Positions 24,869 to 33,965 of a DNA stretch of 64,000 bases are shown piece by piece. Every line of letters starts with the position of its first letter. Positions within the stretch are counted from its first letter, which is position 1. This DNA is from HTCC2207 sp038135995 (GTDB lineage: Bacteria > Pseudomonadota > Gammaproteobacteria > Pseudomonadales > Porticoccaceae), in assembly GCA_038135995.1 (NCBI GenBank), contig JAYPYO010000001.1, positions 54,333-118,332 on the forward strand. The letters run 5' to 3'. The translations under genes and the position numbers were made by a program. The notes under the pieces were generated by a model. The model searched no databases, had not been told where the DNA came from, and saw nothing but the letters and a program-made list of their open reading frames with translations.

Positions 24869-27040
24869 TTATTTGCGGCGTCGCGGCGCTGAGCGCGATG
24901 ATCTGGACTGGGCGCGGGGCTTTCTGGACTCACGCCTCTGCACCTCTTTCTCTCGGCGAGACTCGCCCGGTACCAAGAATGAAGCGCCAGAGCCAATTAA
25001 ATCTGCCCTGCCCATACGCCGCAGCGCTTTGCGCAACATCGGCCAATTGTCTGGGTCGTGGTAGCGCAAAAACGCCTTGTGTAAAGTGCGCTGCTCTTGG
25101 GTCTTGGCGCTGAATATCCTTTCATCATTATTGCGCCCCAGGGGTTTAAGCGGGTTTTTCTCGGTGTAATACATGGTGGTTGCAGAGGCCATGGGCGAGG
25201 GATAGAAATTTTGCACCTGGTCCACACGAAAATCATTGTTCTTTAACCAAAGACCCAGACTCATCATATCTTCATTAGTGGCACCAGGGTGAGCGGAGAT
25301 AAAGTAGGGAATCAGATACTGCTTTTTATCTGCCTCTTTAGAAAAGCGCTCGAACATCTCTTTAAATTCGTAGTAGGTGCCCATGCCTGGCTTCATCATC
25401 TTGGTTAAAGGGCCATCCTCAGAATGCTCTGGAGCAATTTTTAAATAGCCGCCCACATGGTGGGTAACCAGTTCTTTGACATATTCCGGATCTTTTACGG
25501 CCAGGTCATAGCGCAGCCCAGAGGCTACCACTACCTTTTTAACCCCCTCCAACTCGCGTGTTTTTCGGTATAGCTGGGTGGTGTGCTTATGGTCGGTCTC
25601 TAGGTTTACACAGATACTAGGATACACGCAGGAAGGTCGACGACAGGTCTCTTCAATCTTTTTATCTTTGCAATTTAAGCGATACATATTGGCGGTGGGG
25701 CCGCCCAGATCGGAAATAACGCCAGTGAATCCGGGAGTTAGATCGCGAATCTTTTCCACCTCGTCGAGAATCGACTGCTCAGAGCGGCTCTGAATAATAC
25801 GCCCCTCATGCTCGGTGATCGAACAGAAGGTACAGCCCCCAAAGCAACCACGCATAATATTCACCGAAAAACGGATCATATCGTAGGCAGGTATCTTGCT
25901 CTCGCCGTAGGATGGATGAGGTACACGCTTGTAGGGCTGTTCAAACACCCAGTCCAGCTCTTCGGTCTCTAAAGGGATGGGCGGCGGATTAACCCAGATA
26001 TCGTTGCGTCCCTGATTTTGTACCAGTGGACGAGCGTTGCCCGGATTGGTCTCACGATGAAAGATCCTGTCCGCATGGGCATAGAGCACAGGGTCATTCA
26101 CAACCTGCTCATAGGACGGCATACGGATATAGGTAGTACTGGGATCGGTCTTTATTGCCTGAGTATCTGGAATAATCGACAGAGGCTTGGCTTCAGTCTC
26201 TGGCACCGCCTCGGCCTGAGCCTTATCGGCTTTTACGCGAATCTCTTTGGCGTCATCGCAATCACTGGGATGAGCACCCTCATAAGGGTTTTTCTGCTTA
26301 TCTACCCGCCCAGGTTGATCTACAGAGGTAGAATTAATCTCACTCCAGCCCTCAGGTATCTCTCGACAGAGAAATGCGCTGCCACGCAGGTTTGTAATCT
26401 GGCGAATATTCTCACCGTTGGCCATGCGATGAGTTAACTCAACCATGGCGCGCTCGGCATTGCCATACAGCAAAATATCTGCCGTAGAGTCCATCAGCAC
26501 GCTGCGCTTTACAGTCTCGGACCAGTAATCGTAATGCGCCAGTCTGCGCAGACTGGCCTCAATGCCGCCAATAACTACGGGTACGTCCGAAAATACTTCC
26601 CGACATTTCTGAGTGTACACAGTCACCGCGCGGTCAGGACGTTTACCCCCTTCATCCCCCGCCGTATAGGCGTCGTCATGGCGCAGACGGCGATCTGCAG
26701 TATAACGATTAATCATTGAATCCATATTGCCGGCGGTCACCCCAAAGTAAAGATTGGGTTTGCCCAGTGCACGAAATGCTTCCTTATCGCGCCAATCCGG
26801 CTGCGACAGAATACCTACTCGATAACCCTGAGATTCCAGCACGCGGCCAATTACTGCCATACCAAAACTAGGATGGTCCACATAGGCGTCGCCTGTCACC
26901 AAAATCACATCGCAACTATCCCAGCCCAGCTCACCCATCTCGGCGCGACTCATAGGTAAAAACGGCGCCGGGCCATAGCATTCTGCCCAGTACTTGGGGT
27001 AGTCGAAGAGTGATTTTGAGTTAGCTGAAAATGCCGCCAT
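24869..27040 (-). CDS. YgiQ family radical SAM protein
   Basis: A 723-residue protein of the YgiQ family (UPF0313), with an N-terminal conserved domain and a radical SAM domain. The [4Fe-4S] cysteines are in GCFGGCTFC near residue 398 (CxxxCxxC). A further cysteine cluster, NCKDKKIEETCRRPSCVYPSIC, near 458-479 may bind a second cluster. The tail is Arg/Ser-rich. The reaction is unknown. ATG start at 27040. It diverges from feoAB across 190 bases holding the feo promoter. Confidence 0.92.
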   Translation of the reverse strand: MAAFSANSKSLFDYPKYWAECYGPAPFLPMSRAEMGELGWDSCDVILVTGDAYVDHPSFGMAVIGRVLESQGYRVGILSQPDWRDKEAFRALGKPNLYFGVTAGNMDSMINRYTADRRLRHDDAYTAGDEGGKRPDRAVTVYTQKCREVFSDVPVVIGGIEASLRRLAHYDYWSETVKRSVLMDSTADILLYGNAERAMVELTHRMANGENIRQITNLRGSAFLCREIPEGWSEINSTSVDQPGRVDKQKNPYEGAHPSDCDDAKEIRVKADKAQAEAVPETEAKPLSIIPDTQAIKTDPSTTYIRMPSYEQVVNDPVLYAHADRIFHRETNPGNARPLVQNQGRNDIWVNPPPIPLETEELDWVFEQPYKRVPHPSYGESKIPAYDMIRFSVNIMRGCFGGCTFCSITEHEGRIIQSRSEQSILDEVEKIRDLTPGFTGVISDLGGPTANMYRLNCKDKKIEETCRRPSCVYPSICVNLETDHKHTTQLYRKTRELEGVKKVVVASGLRYDLAVKDPEYVKELVTHHVGGYLKIAPEHSEDGPLTKMMKPGMGTYYEFKEMFERFSKEADKKQYLIPYFISAHPGATNEDMMSLGLWLKNNDFRVDQVQNFYPSPMASATTMYYTEKNPLKPLGRNNDERIFSAKTQEQRTLHKAFLRYHDPDNWPMLRKALRRMGRADLIGSGASFLVPGESRREKEVQRRESRKPRAQSRSSRSAPRRRK

Positions 27041-27152
27041 AACTGGAATCCGCTGTTATCACAGGTGGGTTGTCAAAAATCGGCGCCATTGTAGCGGATT
27101 TAGTCTGTCAATGAGTGATATTTGATAGATCCAAACGGTTGTTTAAAAGTAC

Positions 27153-27181
27153 TTGCAAATGAGAATCAATATTATTACCAT
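27153..27181 (+). promoter_or_regulatory. Promoter of feoAB
   Basis: TTGCAA (27153-27158) and TACCAT (27176-27181) are spaced by 17 bases. The Fur-box match occupies the spacer and overlaps the -35, so bound Fur would block polymerase. Confidence 0.7.
27155..27173 (+). promoter_or_regulatory. Fur box
   Basis: The 19-base site matches the Fur consensus (GATAATGATAATCATTATC) at 14 of 19 positions by hand count, including the AATGA and AATCA cores. It lies 58 bases upstream of feoA, predicting iron-dependent repression of feoAB. Confidence 0.85.
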
Positions 27182-27230
27182 TTAACCCAGCAATCGATTG
27201 ACCAATCAACAGTTTAATTAGAGACAGACT

Positions 27231-27455
27231 ATGACTCTTTGGGATCTTACACAGGGCGCCAGCGCCAAAGTCAGCCGCTTTAAATCAAGCATTGAAAGTG
27301 GCTACCGCACTCGCCTCAGCGAGCTGGGCTTTCACCCAGGCGAGCAGATTGCCTGCGTGCTGTCACCCAGCCTGGGTGCACCCAAGCTCTATCGCGTCAA
27401 TAACACCGTCTACTCATTAGATGACAGTATTGCTTCGTTAATCGAAGTTGCCTAA
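27231..27455 (+). CDS. feoA: FeoA, ferrous iron transport accessory protein
   Basis: A 74-residue SH3-like cytoplasmic protein with the FeoA pattern: YRTRLSELGFHPGEQI in the first half and ALVxxxLxR-type ending degraded to SIASLIEV. It assists FeoB in Fe(II) uptake. It is the first gene after the Fur-box promoter and ends 16 bases before feoB. Confidence 0.93.
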   Translation: MTLWDLTQGASAKVSRFKSSIESGYRTRLSELGFHPGEQIACVLSPSLGAPKLYRVNNTVYSLDDSIASLIEVA

Positions 27456-27471
27456 GTAAACCCCTCCCCTG

Positions 27472-29319
27472 ATGTCTTCGACTCAAGCCTCCAGGATTGC
27501 CCTTATTGGCAGCCCCAACAGCGGCAAGAGTCTGCTGTTTAATCGTCTGACCGGTCTCAACCAAAAGGTCGCCAACTTTCCAGGTATCACCGTTAATATA
27601 GCCTCAGGGCAAAGTCTGGATAACAACAACATTCAGTATCTGGATTTCCCTGGCGTCTATTCCCTGCAGGCAATCTCCGGCGAGGAGAAGGTCGCTGTTG
27701 AAGCCTTTACCAATGCCCTCGAAGACAATCTGCTGGATGCCGTGATCTGTGTGGTCGATAGCACCAGGTTGGAAAAAGGTCTTATCTTCGCCCTGCAGGT
27801 GCTAGAAACCTGCCATAAATACAACAAACCTGTACTGATCGCCGCGAATATGGTCGATGTACTGGATCAGCATGGCATGCGATTTGATGGCTCTGGTCTA
27901 AGTGAGGCTCTCAAGGTAGCAGTGTTGCCCCTGTCAGCTAAGAGCGGTGCAGGCCTCGAGCAAATCTCCCAGTCATTGACTGATGCCAATGTGCCTCCGG
28001 AGAAGTTTCAGAGCGATATTATTGCCAGTGATGATTCAGTAAATCATTTGCACGCCCAGGAGCTGGCGGAAAAATATGGCCCCAAAGGGGATCTGTTAAT
28101 AAACACTCAGACGCGACTGGACAGTTTCTTTCTGCACTCCTGGCTCGGTGGGCTGAGCTTCCTGGTCATAATGTATCTGCTTTTCCAATCTATCTTTACC
28201 TGGGCTGCACCGGTAATGGATGCTGTAGAGGCCTCTATCCAGTGGCTGGCCTCTGTGGTTCTACCCCTTTTGCCCGCAGGCGTTGTCAGCGACTTTACAT
28301 CCGATGCGCTGTTTGGTGGCATCGGCGCCTTTTTGGTATTTGTGCCGCAGATATTTGTGCTGACATTGGTAGTGGGCATGCTTGAAGATAGCGGCTATCT
28401 TGCGCGTGCAGCAGTTATTTGCCACAAGCCTCTGCGCTTTTTTGGCCTCACTGGCAAGAGTTTTATCCCTATGCTATCCGGCGTGGCCTGTGCTATTCCC
28501 GGCGTCTATGCAGCGCGCACTGTAGAGTCACCACGCAAGCGCTGGCTGACCTATTTGGCAATCCCTCTGATGCCCTGTTCTGCTCGACTGCCTGTGTACA
28601 GCCTGATTATTGCCGCGTTTATACCGGCGCAAAAGGCCATGGGTGGACTAATTGGCTGGCAGGGTCTAGCTATGTTTGGTATCTACCTTTTTGGTATTCT
28701 CTGCGCCCTGCTAGTCACTGCTGTGGTGTCACGCAGCAATGCCGAGCTGCAGACCGACCTGCCTTTTGTGCTGGAGATGCCACCCTACCGCCTGCCCTCC
28801 TGGCGGCCATTAATTATCAATGCCTGGAATCGCAGCAAGCACTTTGTAACCAAGGCTGGCAAAGTTATTTTTGCGGTTACCCTGGTTATCTGGGTACTGG
28901 GTTATTTCCCTAACTACGGAACCTCTCTGGGTGATTCTTGGCTGGGCACCATGGGGCAATGGATTGAGCCTGTTTTTGCCCCCTTTGGTTTGGACTGGCG
29001 CTATGGCGTAGCTATCCTTTCATCATTCCTGGCACGAGAAGTATTTGTCGGCACCCTGGGCACCCTATTTGGCATTGAAGGCGCCGAAGAAAACTTCACC
29101 TCTCTGGCCCAACAGATTCAGGAGAGCGGGCTACCCTTAGGCGCTGGCGCTGCCCTGCTGGTATTTTTTGCCATCGCATTACAGTGCGTCTCCACGTTGG
29201 CAGTACTGCAACGGGAAACTGGCTCCTGGCGACTGCCAGCACAGCTTTTCGTCAGCTACAGTATTTTTGCCTACACAGCAGCACTGGCGGTATTTCATCT
29301 GGTGGAACTGCTGGTTTAA
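27472..29319 (+). CDS. feoB: FeoB, ferrous iron transporter (short form)
   Basis: A 615-residue inner-membrane Fe(II) transporter. The N-terminal G domain has G1 GSPNSGKS (13-20, Ser where most have Asn-Pro order GNPNSGKT), FPGIT switch I, DFPGVYSL (G3) and ANMVD (G4). Gate motifs in the membrane part include CAIPGVYAART and a second CARLP-like MPCSARLPVY segment. The first helix begins near residue 222, so the linker that normally holds the GDI domain is only about 50 residues, and the protein is shorter than E. coli FeoB (773). The ATG lacks a ribosome site (C-rich upstream), implying coupling to feoA. No feoC follows. Confidence 0.93.
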   Translation: MSSTQASRIALIGSPNSGKSLLFNRLTGLNQKVANFPGITVNIASGQSLDNNNIQYLDFPGVYSLQAISGEEKVAVEAFTNALEDNLLDAVICVVDSTRLEKGLIFALQVLETCHKYNKPVLIAANMVDVLDQHGMRFDGSGLSEALKVAVLPLSAKSGAGLEQISQSLTDANVPPEKFQSDIIASDDSVNHLHAQELAEKYGPKGDLLINTQTRLDSFFLHSWLGGLSFLVIMYLLFQSIFTWAAPVMDAVEASIQWLASVVLPLLPAGVVSDFTSDALFGGIGAFLVFVPQIFVLTLVVGMLEDSGYLARAAVICHKPLRFFGLTGKSFIPMLSGVACAIPGVYAARTVESPRKRWLTYLAIPLMPCSARLPVYSLIIAAFIPAQKAMGGLIGWQGLAMFGIYLFGILCALLVTAVVSRSNAELQTDLPFVLEMPPYRLPSWRPLIINAWNRSKHFVTKAGKVIFAVTLVIWVLGYFPNYGTSLGDSWLGTMGQWIEPVFAPFGLDWRYGVAILSSFLAREVFVGTLGTLFGIEGAEENFTSLAQQIQESGLPLGAGAALLVFFAIALQCVSTLAVLQRETGSWRLPAQLFVSYSIFAYTAALAVFHLVELLV

Positions 29320-29339
29320 TTCCCCTGCAAGAGCAGCGT

Positions 29340-29795
29340 CTAAACAGTGCTCTGTTCAAACATAACATAGTCACAGAGCTTCATACCGCAGTCTTTATAG
29401 GTTGCCTGAGACTTGCTGTTTTCGGTTTCAGCATAGAGTCTAAAACCACAGACTGGGACAGATGAAGCCTCAGCCATGGCCTGAAGCTGCTGATACATGG
29501 CGCGATAGATGCCCTGGCGACGATACTCTGCCTTGACATACACCGACTGAATCCACCAGAACAAACCATTGCGCCAGTCAGACCATTCATAGGTCACCAT
29601 CAATGTGGCTGCTGGCACAGAGTCGACCTCAGCAACCAGATAGAAACCAAACTGGGGGCGCTCGAAAAGCCCTTCAACACCAGCCAGGGAAGCCACAGGG
29701 TCAAGTATTTTATCCTCTGTTTCCAGAGCCATAGCGCAGTTATGGCTACTCAATAACTGAGCATCTTCAAGGCTGGCTGTGCGTATTTTCAACAT
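29340..29795 (-). CDS. GNAT-family N-acetyltransferase
   Basis: A 151-residue GCN5-related acetyltransferase. The acetyl-CoA motif is YVKAEYRRQGIYRAMYQQL (about 88-106, R/Q-x-x-G-x), followed by a beta strand and CGFRLYAETENSKSQATYKDCGM typical of the domain end. The substrate is unknown. A good ribosome site precedes the ATG. It converges with feoB, 20 bases apart, and stands alone. Confidence 0.9.
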   Translation of the reverse strand: MLKIRTASLEDAQLLSSHNCAMALETEDKILDPVASLAGVEGLFERPQFGFYLVAEVDSVPAATLMVTYEWSDWRNGLFWWIQSVYVKAEYRRQGIYRAMYQQLQAMAEASSVPVCGFRLYAETENSKSQATYKDCGMKLCDYVMFEQSTV

Positions 29796-29935
29796 CTTAG
29801 GTCGTCCTCAGAACAATGGGTTATCAGTGATCAAATTAAACCATTGATGCCAGCAATTGGCCATTGCGTAAAGCCATGGGAGAACTTAGAGTAGCCGCCT
29901 AGCCAACAATCCAAGCCAAACAATACAGAGTCAAG

Positions 29936-31324
29936 ATGCAGCCAGTTAGAGTCAAGGATATTGCCTACCAACAGGATAGCGCGCAGTTATTTAACGGGTT
30001 GCGCGACCTGCCAGAGGCTATCTGGCTGGATAGCGGCAAACCGCGAAGCCTGCAGGGCTGCTTTGATATTATTTCAGCCTGCCCAGACCAACTATTGGAA
30101 ACCAGAGGCTCAGCAACAAGAGTCACTGATGCCAATGGCACCAGCGACTCCAGCGAAGACCCCTTTCAGCTAGCCAGGCAATTGCTTGAGCCCATGCTCG
30201 CTATCGAGCCCTGTGCTGAGATACCCTTTGTGGGGGGCCTTTTAGGCTACTTTGGCTATGATCTGGGGCGCTCTGTTATTGATATACCCAGTACCGCGAC
30301 CATAGTTGCTGATCTGCCTGATATGCGAGTGGGACGCTATCTCTGGAGTCTGGTAGTCAACCATCAGGCGCGGCGCAGCCAGTTATTTTTTCACCCTCTG
30401 TGCCCCCAATCACTAGAGGCCGATATCAGTGCACGAGTTGCCAAAATAGAGAGCGATGATTTATCCAAAAGCCAGGGATTTAAACTAGGCAGCTCCTTTA
30501 AGGCGACGCTTACCAAGGATGATTATCGCCAATCTATAGCCACCATTAAGGACTATATCGCCAGTGGTGACTGCTACCAGACTAACTTTACCCAGCATCT
30601 TAGCGCACCCTATCAGGGGGATTTATGGCAGGCCTATCTAGCACTGAGGGAAGCGACACCGGCCCCCTACGGTGCATTTTGGCAGTGGTCAGACCAGGCC
30701 ATCCTGTCTGTATCACCGGAGCGCTTTATCAAGATTGATATCGAAAACCAACAGATCAACGTGGAAACTAAACCCATTAAGGGCACCATGTTGCGTGGCT
30801 CCAGTATTGAGGAAGATCAGGAGAATGCCATACAGCTGGTTAATAGCAGCAAAGATCGTGCGGAGAACCTGATGATTGTGGATCTATTGCGCAATGATCT
30901 GGGTAAAAACTGCAAACCCGGCAGTATTCGTGTCCCCAAGCTATTTAGCCTGGAGAGCTTTCCCAATGTTCATCATCTGGTAAGCACAGTGAATGGCGTA
31001 CTGCGCTCCGATCGGTCAGCTATAGATCTGTTGCGCGATAGTTTTCCCGGCGGCTCTATTACAGGCGCCCCCAAGAAGCGCGCCATGGAAATTATTGAAG
31101 AGTTGGAGCCGGTAAGGCGCTCTGTATACTGCGGCAGTATTGGCTATATCAGTGCATCCGGCCGCATGGATACCAATATTGCTATTCGCACCCTGGTAGC
31201 TGATGGATCCAGCATACACTGCTGGGGCGGCGGCGGTATTGTGGCGGATTCCGAGGCCGACGCTGAATTTGAAGAATCTATGAATAAAATTAGAGCGCTG
31301 CTCAACTGTCTGGAAGCACTCTAA
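29936..31324 (+). CDS. pabB: Aminodeoxychorismate synthase component I
   Basis: A 462-residue chorismate-using enzyme that, with the glutaminase PabA, makes 4-amino-4-deoxychorismate. The lysine motif PIKGT near residue 280 distinguishes PabB from anthranilate synthase (PIAGT). Downstream motifs include DLLRNDLG, HHLVSTV, GGSITGAPKKRAMEII and the final CWGGGGIVADSEADAE. pabA is not in the window; pabC is at 10587-11465. ATG start with GAG at fair spacing. Converges with trmH, 19 bases apart. Confidence 0.95.
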   Translation: MQPVRVKDIAYQQDSAQLFNGLRDLPEAIWLDSGKPRSLQGCFDIISACPDQLLETRGSATRVTDANGTSDSSEDPFQLARQLLEPMLAIEPCAEIPFVGGLLGYFGYDLGRSVIDIPSTATIVADLPDMRVGRYLWSLVVNHQARRSQLFFHPLCPQSLEADISARVAKIESDDLSKSQGFKLGSSFKATLTKDDYRQSIATIKDYIASGDCYQTNFTQHLSAPYQGDLWQAYLALREATPAPYGAFWQWSDQAILSVSPERFIKIDIENQQINVETKPIKGTMLRGSSIEEDQENAIQLVNSSKDRAENLMIVDLLRNDLGKNCKPGSIRVPKLFSLESFPNVHHLVSTVNGVLRSDRSAIDLLRDSFPGGSITGAPKKRAMEIIEELEPVRRSVYCGSIGYISASGRMDTNIAIRTLVADGSSIHCWGGGGIVADSEADAEFEESMNKIRALLNCLEAL

Positions 31325-31343
31325 AATAGCGCCGAAGCAAGTA

Positions 31344-32018
31344 TCAGACCGGCTGTCCCTCGCGCCAATCCGGGTCAGCGATATCGCCCTTTTCATCAAG
31401 CTGTGGGTAAGCCAAGTTGTGTTTCTGACAGTATCTGGCTAACAGGGGCTGAGTCCATTCAAACAGTATTTTTTGATAGCGATCATCTGGTAATCTGCGC
31501 TGACTGTAAAACCCCGCATCCTCTCTCTGCCGACGCGCCTCCGCCAAAATGATGGCGCAGGCCACACTGACATTAAATGACTCCACCATGCCCAGCATGG
31601 GCACATTAATGCGCTGATCAATATAGGGCGCAGCAACATCGCTGATACCATATTTTTCGGCGCCCAATAGCAACGCTGTTGGCCGGCTGTAATCAATCTC
31701 TCGATAGTCCACCGAATCACCGGCAGTATCCGCAGCGACGACCTGATACTGACTGGCCTTCAGAGCCTGCAGTGGCTCAGTTACATCCCGATAAACATGA
31801 GTCTCGACCCATTTATGAGTGCCCATAGTAGTACCTGTATGGGCGCGAAAAGTGGCGTCATCCAGCGCTGAATGCACTTCCATAATACCCACAGCATCGC
31901 AGGTGCGTACAATGGCCGAAAGGTTTTGGCCTTTGTGCACAGAGTCGCTAACCACCGTAAGATCAGGCTGGCGCAGGCTAAGCACCTCGACTACCCTATT
32001 AAAGCGCTCTATGGTCAC
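31344..32018 (-). CDS. trmH: tRNA (Gm18) 2'-O-methyltransferase TrmH
   Basis: A 224-residue SPOUT methyltransferase that methylates the ribose of G18 in the D-loop of tRNAs. The N-terminal RQPDLTVVSDSVHKGQNLSAIVRTCDAVG, read in parts, parallels E. coli TrmH closely, with the catalytic arginine in IVRTCDAVG. The C-terminal knot has LLLGAEKYGIS and SFNVSVACAI. Start is GTG 32018 with AGGG upstream, 15 bases after the avtA stop. Confidence 0.95.
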   Translation of the reverse strand: MTIERFNRVVEVLSLRQPDLTVVSDSVHKGQNLSAIVRTCDAVGIMEVHSALDDATFRAHTGTTMGTHKWVETHVYRDVTEPLQALKASQYQVVAADTAGDSVDYREIDYSRPTALLLGAEKYGISDVAAPYIDQRINVPMLGMVESFNVSVACAIILAEARRQREDAGFYSQRRLPDDRYQKILFEWTQPLLARYCQKHNLAYPQLDEKGDIADPDWREGQPV

Positions 32019-32033
32019 AGGCCCTGTCTCTGT

Positions 32034-33305
32034 CTAAACCGGCTGACTGGCTTGCTGATAGGCAGCAGCCACTTCTTGGGCAATAATCTGAATACCCTGC
32101 TCAACGGTTTTGCCATCCTGAGCATAGGAAACGCGAATACATTCCTGTTGATGGCGCCAGTCTGAATCCATGCCGGGGAAAAAGTTATGCCCGGGAACCA
32201 CCAGCACACCGCGAGCTTTTAAGCGCTGATAAAGCTCCTGGCTAGTAATCGGCAGGCCATCAAACCACAGCCACAGAAATATTGCGCCCTCGGGGCTGTG
32301 AATACGATAAGGCAGGTCGCCAAGGGCTTGCCTAAACCAGCTTACCGTCTGCTCGGCCCGCTGCTTATAAAATGGCCCCACCAGCTGCCTGCTGAGACTG
32401 AGTATCTCGCCAGAGCTGAATAGTTCGCGGGCAATGGTCGGCCCCAGATTACCACAGGCTAGACTGACAACAGTATTGGCATTGCTGTAGGCCCGCACTA
32501 TTTCCTCGCGGGCGACAATAATGCCAGTACGCACACCGGGTAACCCCAACTTGGATAAACTTAGCACCAAAATCGTATTGTCATTCCAATGGGGTTTTGC
32601 ATTATTAAAAAGTATTCCTGGAAATGGTAAACCATAGGCGCCATCGATAATAAAGGGAATATCGCCGGCCGTAGCGATCTGATCCAGGTGCTCTATCTCA
32701 CTGTCGGTCAGCACATTGCCCGTGGGGTTGGTCGGCCGTGACACGCACAGAGCAGCTGTAGTCTCACTGCTAATGTCCAGCCTGGAAAAATCCACATGGT
32801 ATTTGAACATGTTGCCGTCCAGCAGCTCAATCTCGGGCCTGGTAGCACTGAAAAAGTTTTGTTCAAGACCTATGTCGCCATAGCCAATATATTCCGGCGC
32901 CAGGGGCAGGTGGATAGATTTATGGCTGCCATCGGGCATCTTGCCGGCGAGCATATTATAGAGAATAAAAAACGCCGACTGACTGCCATTGGAAATGGCA
33001 ATATTGCGCTCCGACAGATTCCAGCCAAATTCTTTTTTGAGCAGACTGGCGATCTGACCACGAAATACCTTATCTCCCTGAGGTGACTGATAAATACCCA
33101 TCAGGCTATGCAGCTGCTGCGGATCGGCCAAAACAGATTCCAGGCGCTGCTTAAAAATTGCCTCAGCCTCGGCAATACGGCCGGGATTGCCTCCGCCCAT
33201 AAAAATCATATCCGGGTTTTCATTGAGCGCGGTGCCCAGGTCATCCATCAGCTCGACAATACCGGTTGCCGCGGTGAATTTTTCGCCAAAATTAGATAGT
33301 TTCAC
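32034..33305 (-). CDS. avtA: Valine-pyruvate aminotransferase
   Basis: A 423-residue fold-type I PLP aminotransferase. The opening KLSNFGEKFTAATGIVELMDD and MGGGNPGRI match AvtA. NPTGNV lines the PLP site, and the PLP lysine is in LSLSKLGLPGVRTG near 256. AvtA moves the amino group between valine, alanine and their keto acids. GTG start with AGGA eight bases upstream. It follows alkB by 18 bases and precedes trmH. Confidence 0.94.
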   Translation of the reverse strand: MKLSNFGEKFTAATGIVELMDDLGTALNENPDMIFMGGGNPGRIAEAEAIFKQRLESVLADPQQLHSLMGIYQSPQGDKVFRGQIASLLKKEFGWNLSERNIAISNGSQSAFFILYNMLAGKMPDGSHKSIHLPLAPEYIGYGDIGLEQNFFSATRPEIELLDGNMFKYHVDFSRLDISSETTAALCVSRPTNPTGNVLTDSEIEHLDQIATAGDIPFIIDGAYGLPFPGILFNNAKPHWNDNTILVLSLSKLGLPGVRTGIIVAREEIVRAYSNANTVVSLACGNLGPTIARELFSSGEILSLSRQLVGPFYKQRAEQTVSWFRQALGDLPYRIHSPEGAIFLWLWFDGLPITSQELYQRLKARGVLVVPGHNFFPGMDSDWRHQQECIRVSYAQDGKTVEQGIQIIAQEVAAAYQQASQPV

Positions 33306-33323
33306 AATCGCATCCTGTCATTC

Positions 33324-33965
33324 TCAGCTGCTCTCCATATATCTGAAAGTAAAGTTAACTCTTGGCTCCTGCAGTCCCGCAACCTTGGCTATGCGGTGCT
33401 GCCAGTGAGCCTGTATTCCCGCGCCCATCAGCAACAGTGAGCCATGGGGCAAGGAGATAGATAATCGCTGTTTACTGTGATTGTGGCGCAGTTGAAACAC
33501 TCGCTCAGCACCCAGGCTGAGGGAGGCGATCACTGGTGCCGGCCCCAACTCGGCCTCATCGTCAGCATGCCAGTCGACACTGTCCCTGCCATGGCGATAA
33601 TAGTTTACCAGCGCACGGTTAAAGGGCTTATCTGTGTGCTGCTCCACAGCCTGTCTGAGGCTATCCATCCAGCCTGGGAACGCCACAGCCTGGAGCCGAA
33701 TATTAGAATAAGTATAGCTGGTCTCAGGGTCGCCGAACCAATTTTGCAGTCTGGGCAGCGGGATGATCCTCCCCATAATTCTTATGCTGTCCTCACGCCA
33801 GGGAGTTTTATCAATAGCAGTTTGCAGCAGCTCATCAGCCTCAGTGGCAGACAACCAGTTTGGCCAAAATCTAATCTCGGCACTGCCAGCCTCTGAACTC
33901 AAAGGTACTGGGATTATCTGTTGATCAAATAGATCCAAGACTATAAACCTATCAGTGCTGGCCAT
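33324..33965 (-). CDS. AlkB-like 2-oxoglutarate/Fe(II) DNA repair dioxygenase
   Basis: A 213-residue enzyme of the AlkB superfamily, closer in layout to ALKBH2/3-like proteins than to E. coli AlkB. The iron site is seen as HADDE (HxD, near 130) with the distal His in QAHWQHRIAK; RVNFTFR supplies the 2-oxoglutarate arginines. The substrate-binding loop includes IPLPRLQNWFGD. Oxidative demethylation of 1-methyladenine or 3-methylcytosine is the family role. The frame is open to a TTG at 33992, but the ATG at 33965, overlapping the murB end by 14 bases, fits better. It has no ada neighbour. Confidence 0.88.
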   Translation of the reverse strand: MASTDRFIVLDLFDQQIIPVPLSSEAGSAEIRFWPNWLSATEADELLQTAIDKTPWREDSIRIMGRIIPLPRLQNWFGDPETSYTYSNIRLQAVAFPGWMDSLRQAVEQHTDKPFNRALVNYYRHGRDSVDWHADDEAELGPAPVIASLSLGAERVFQLRHNHSKQRLSISLPHGSLLLMGAGIQAHWQHRIAKVAGLQEPRVNFTFRYMESS

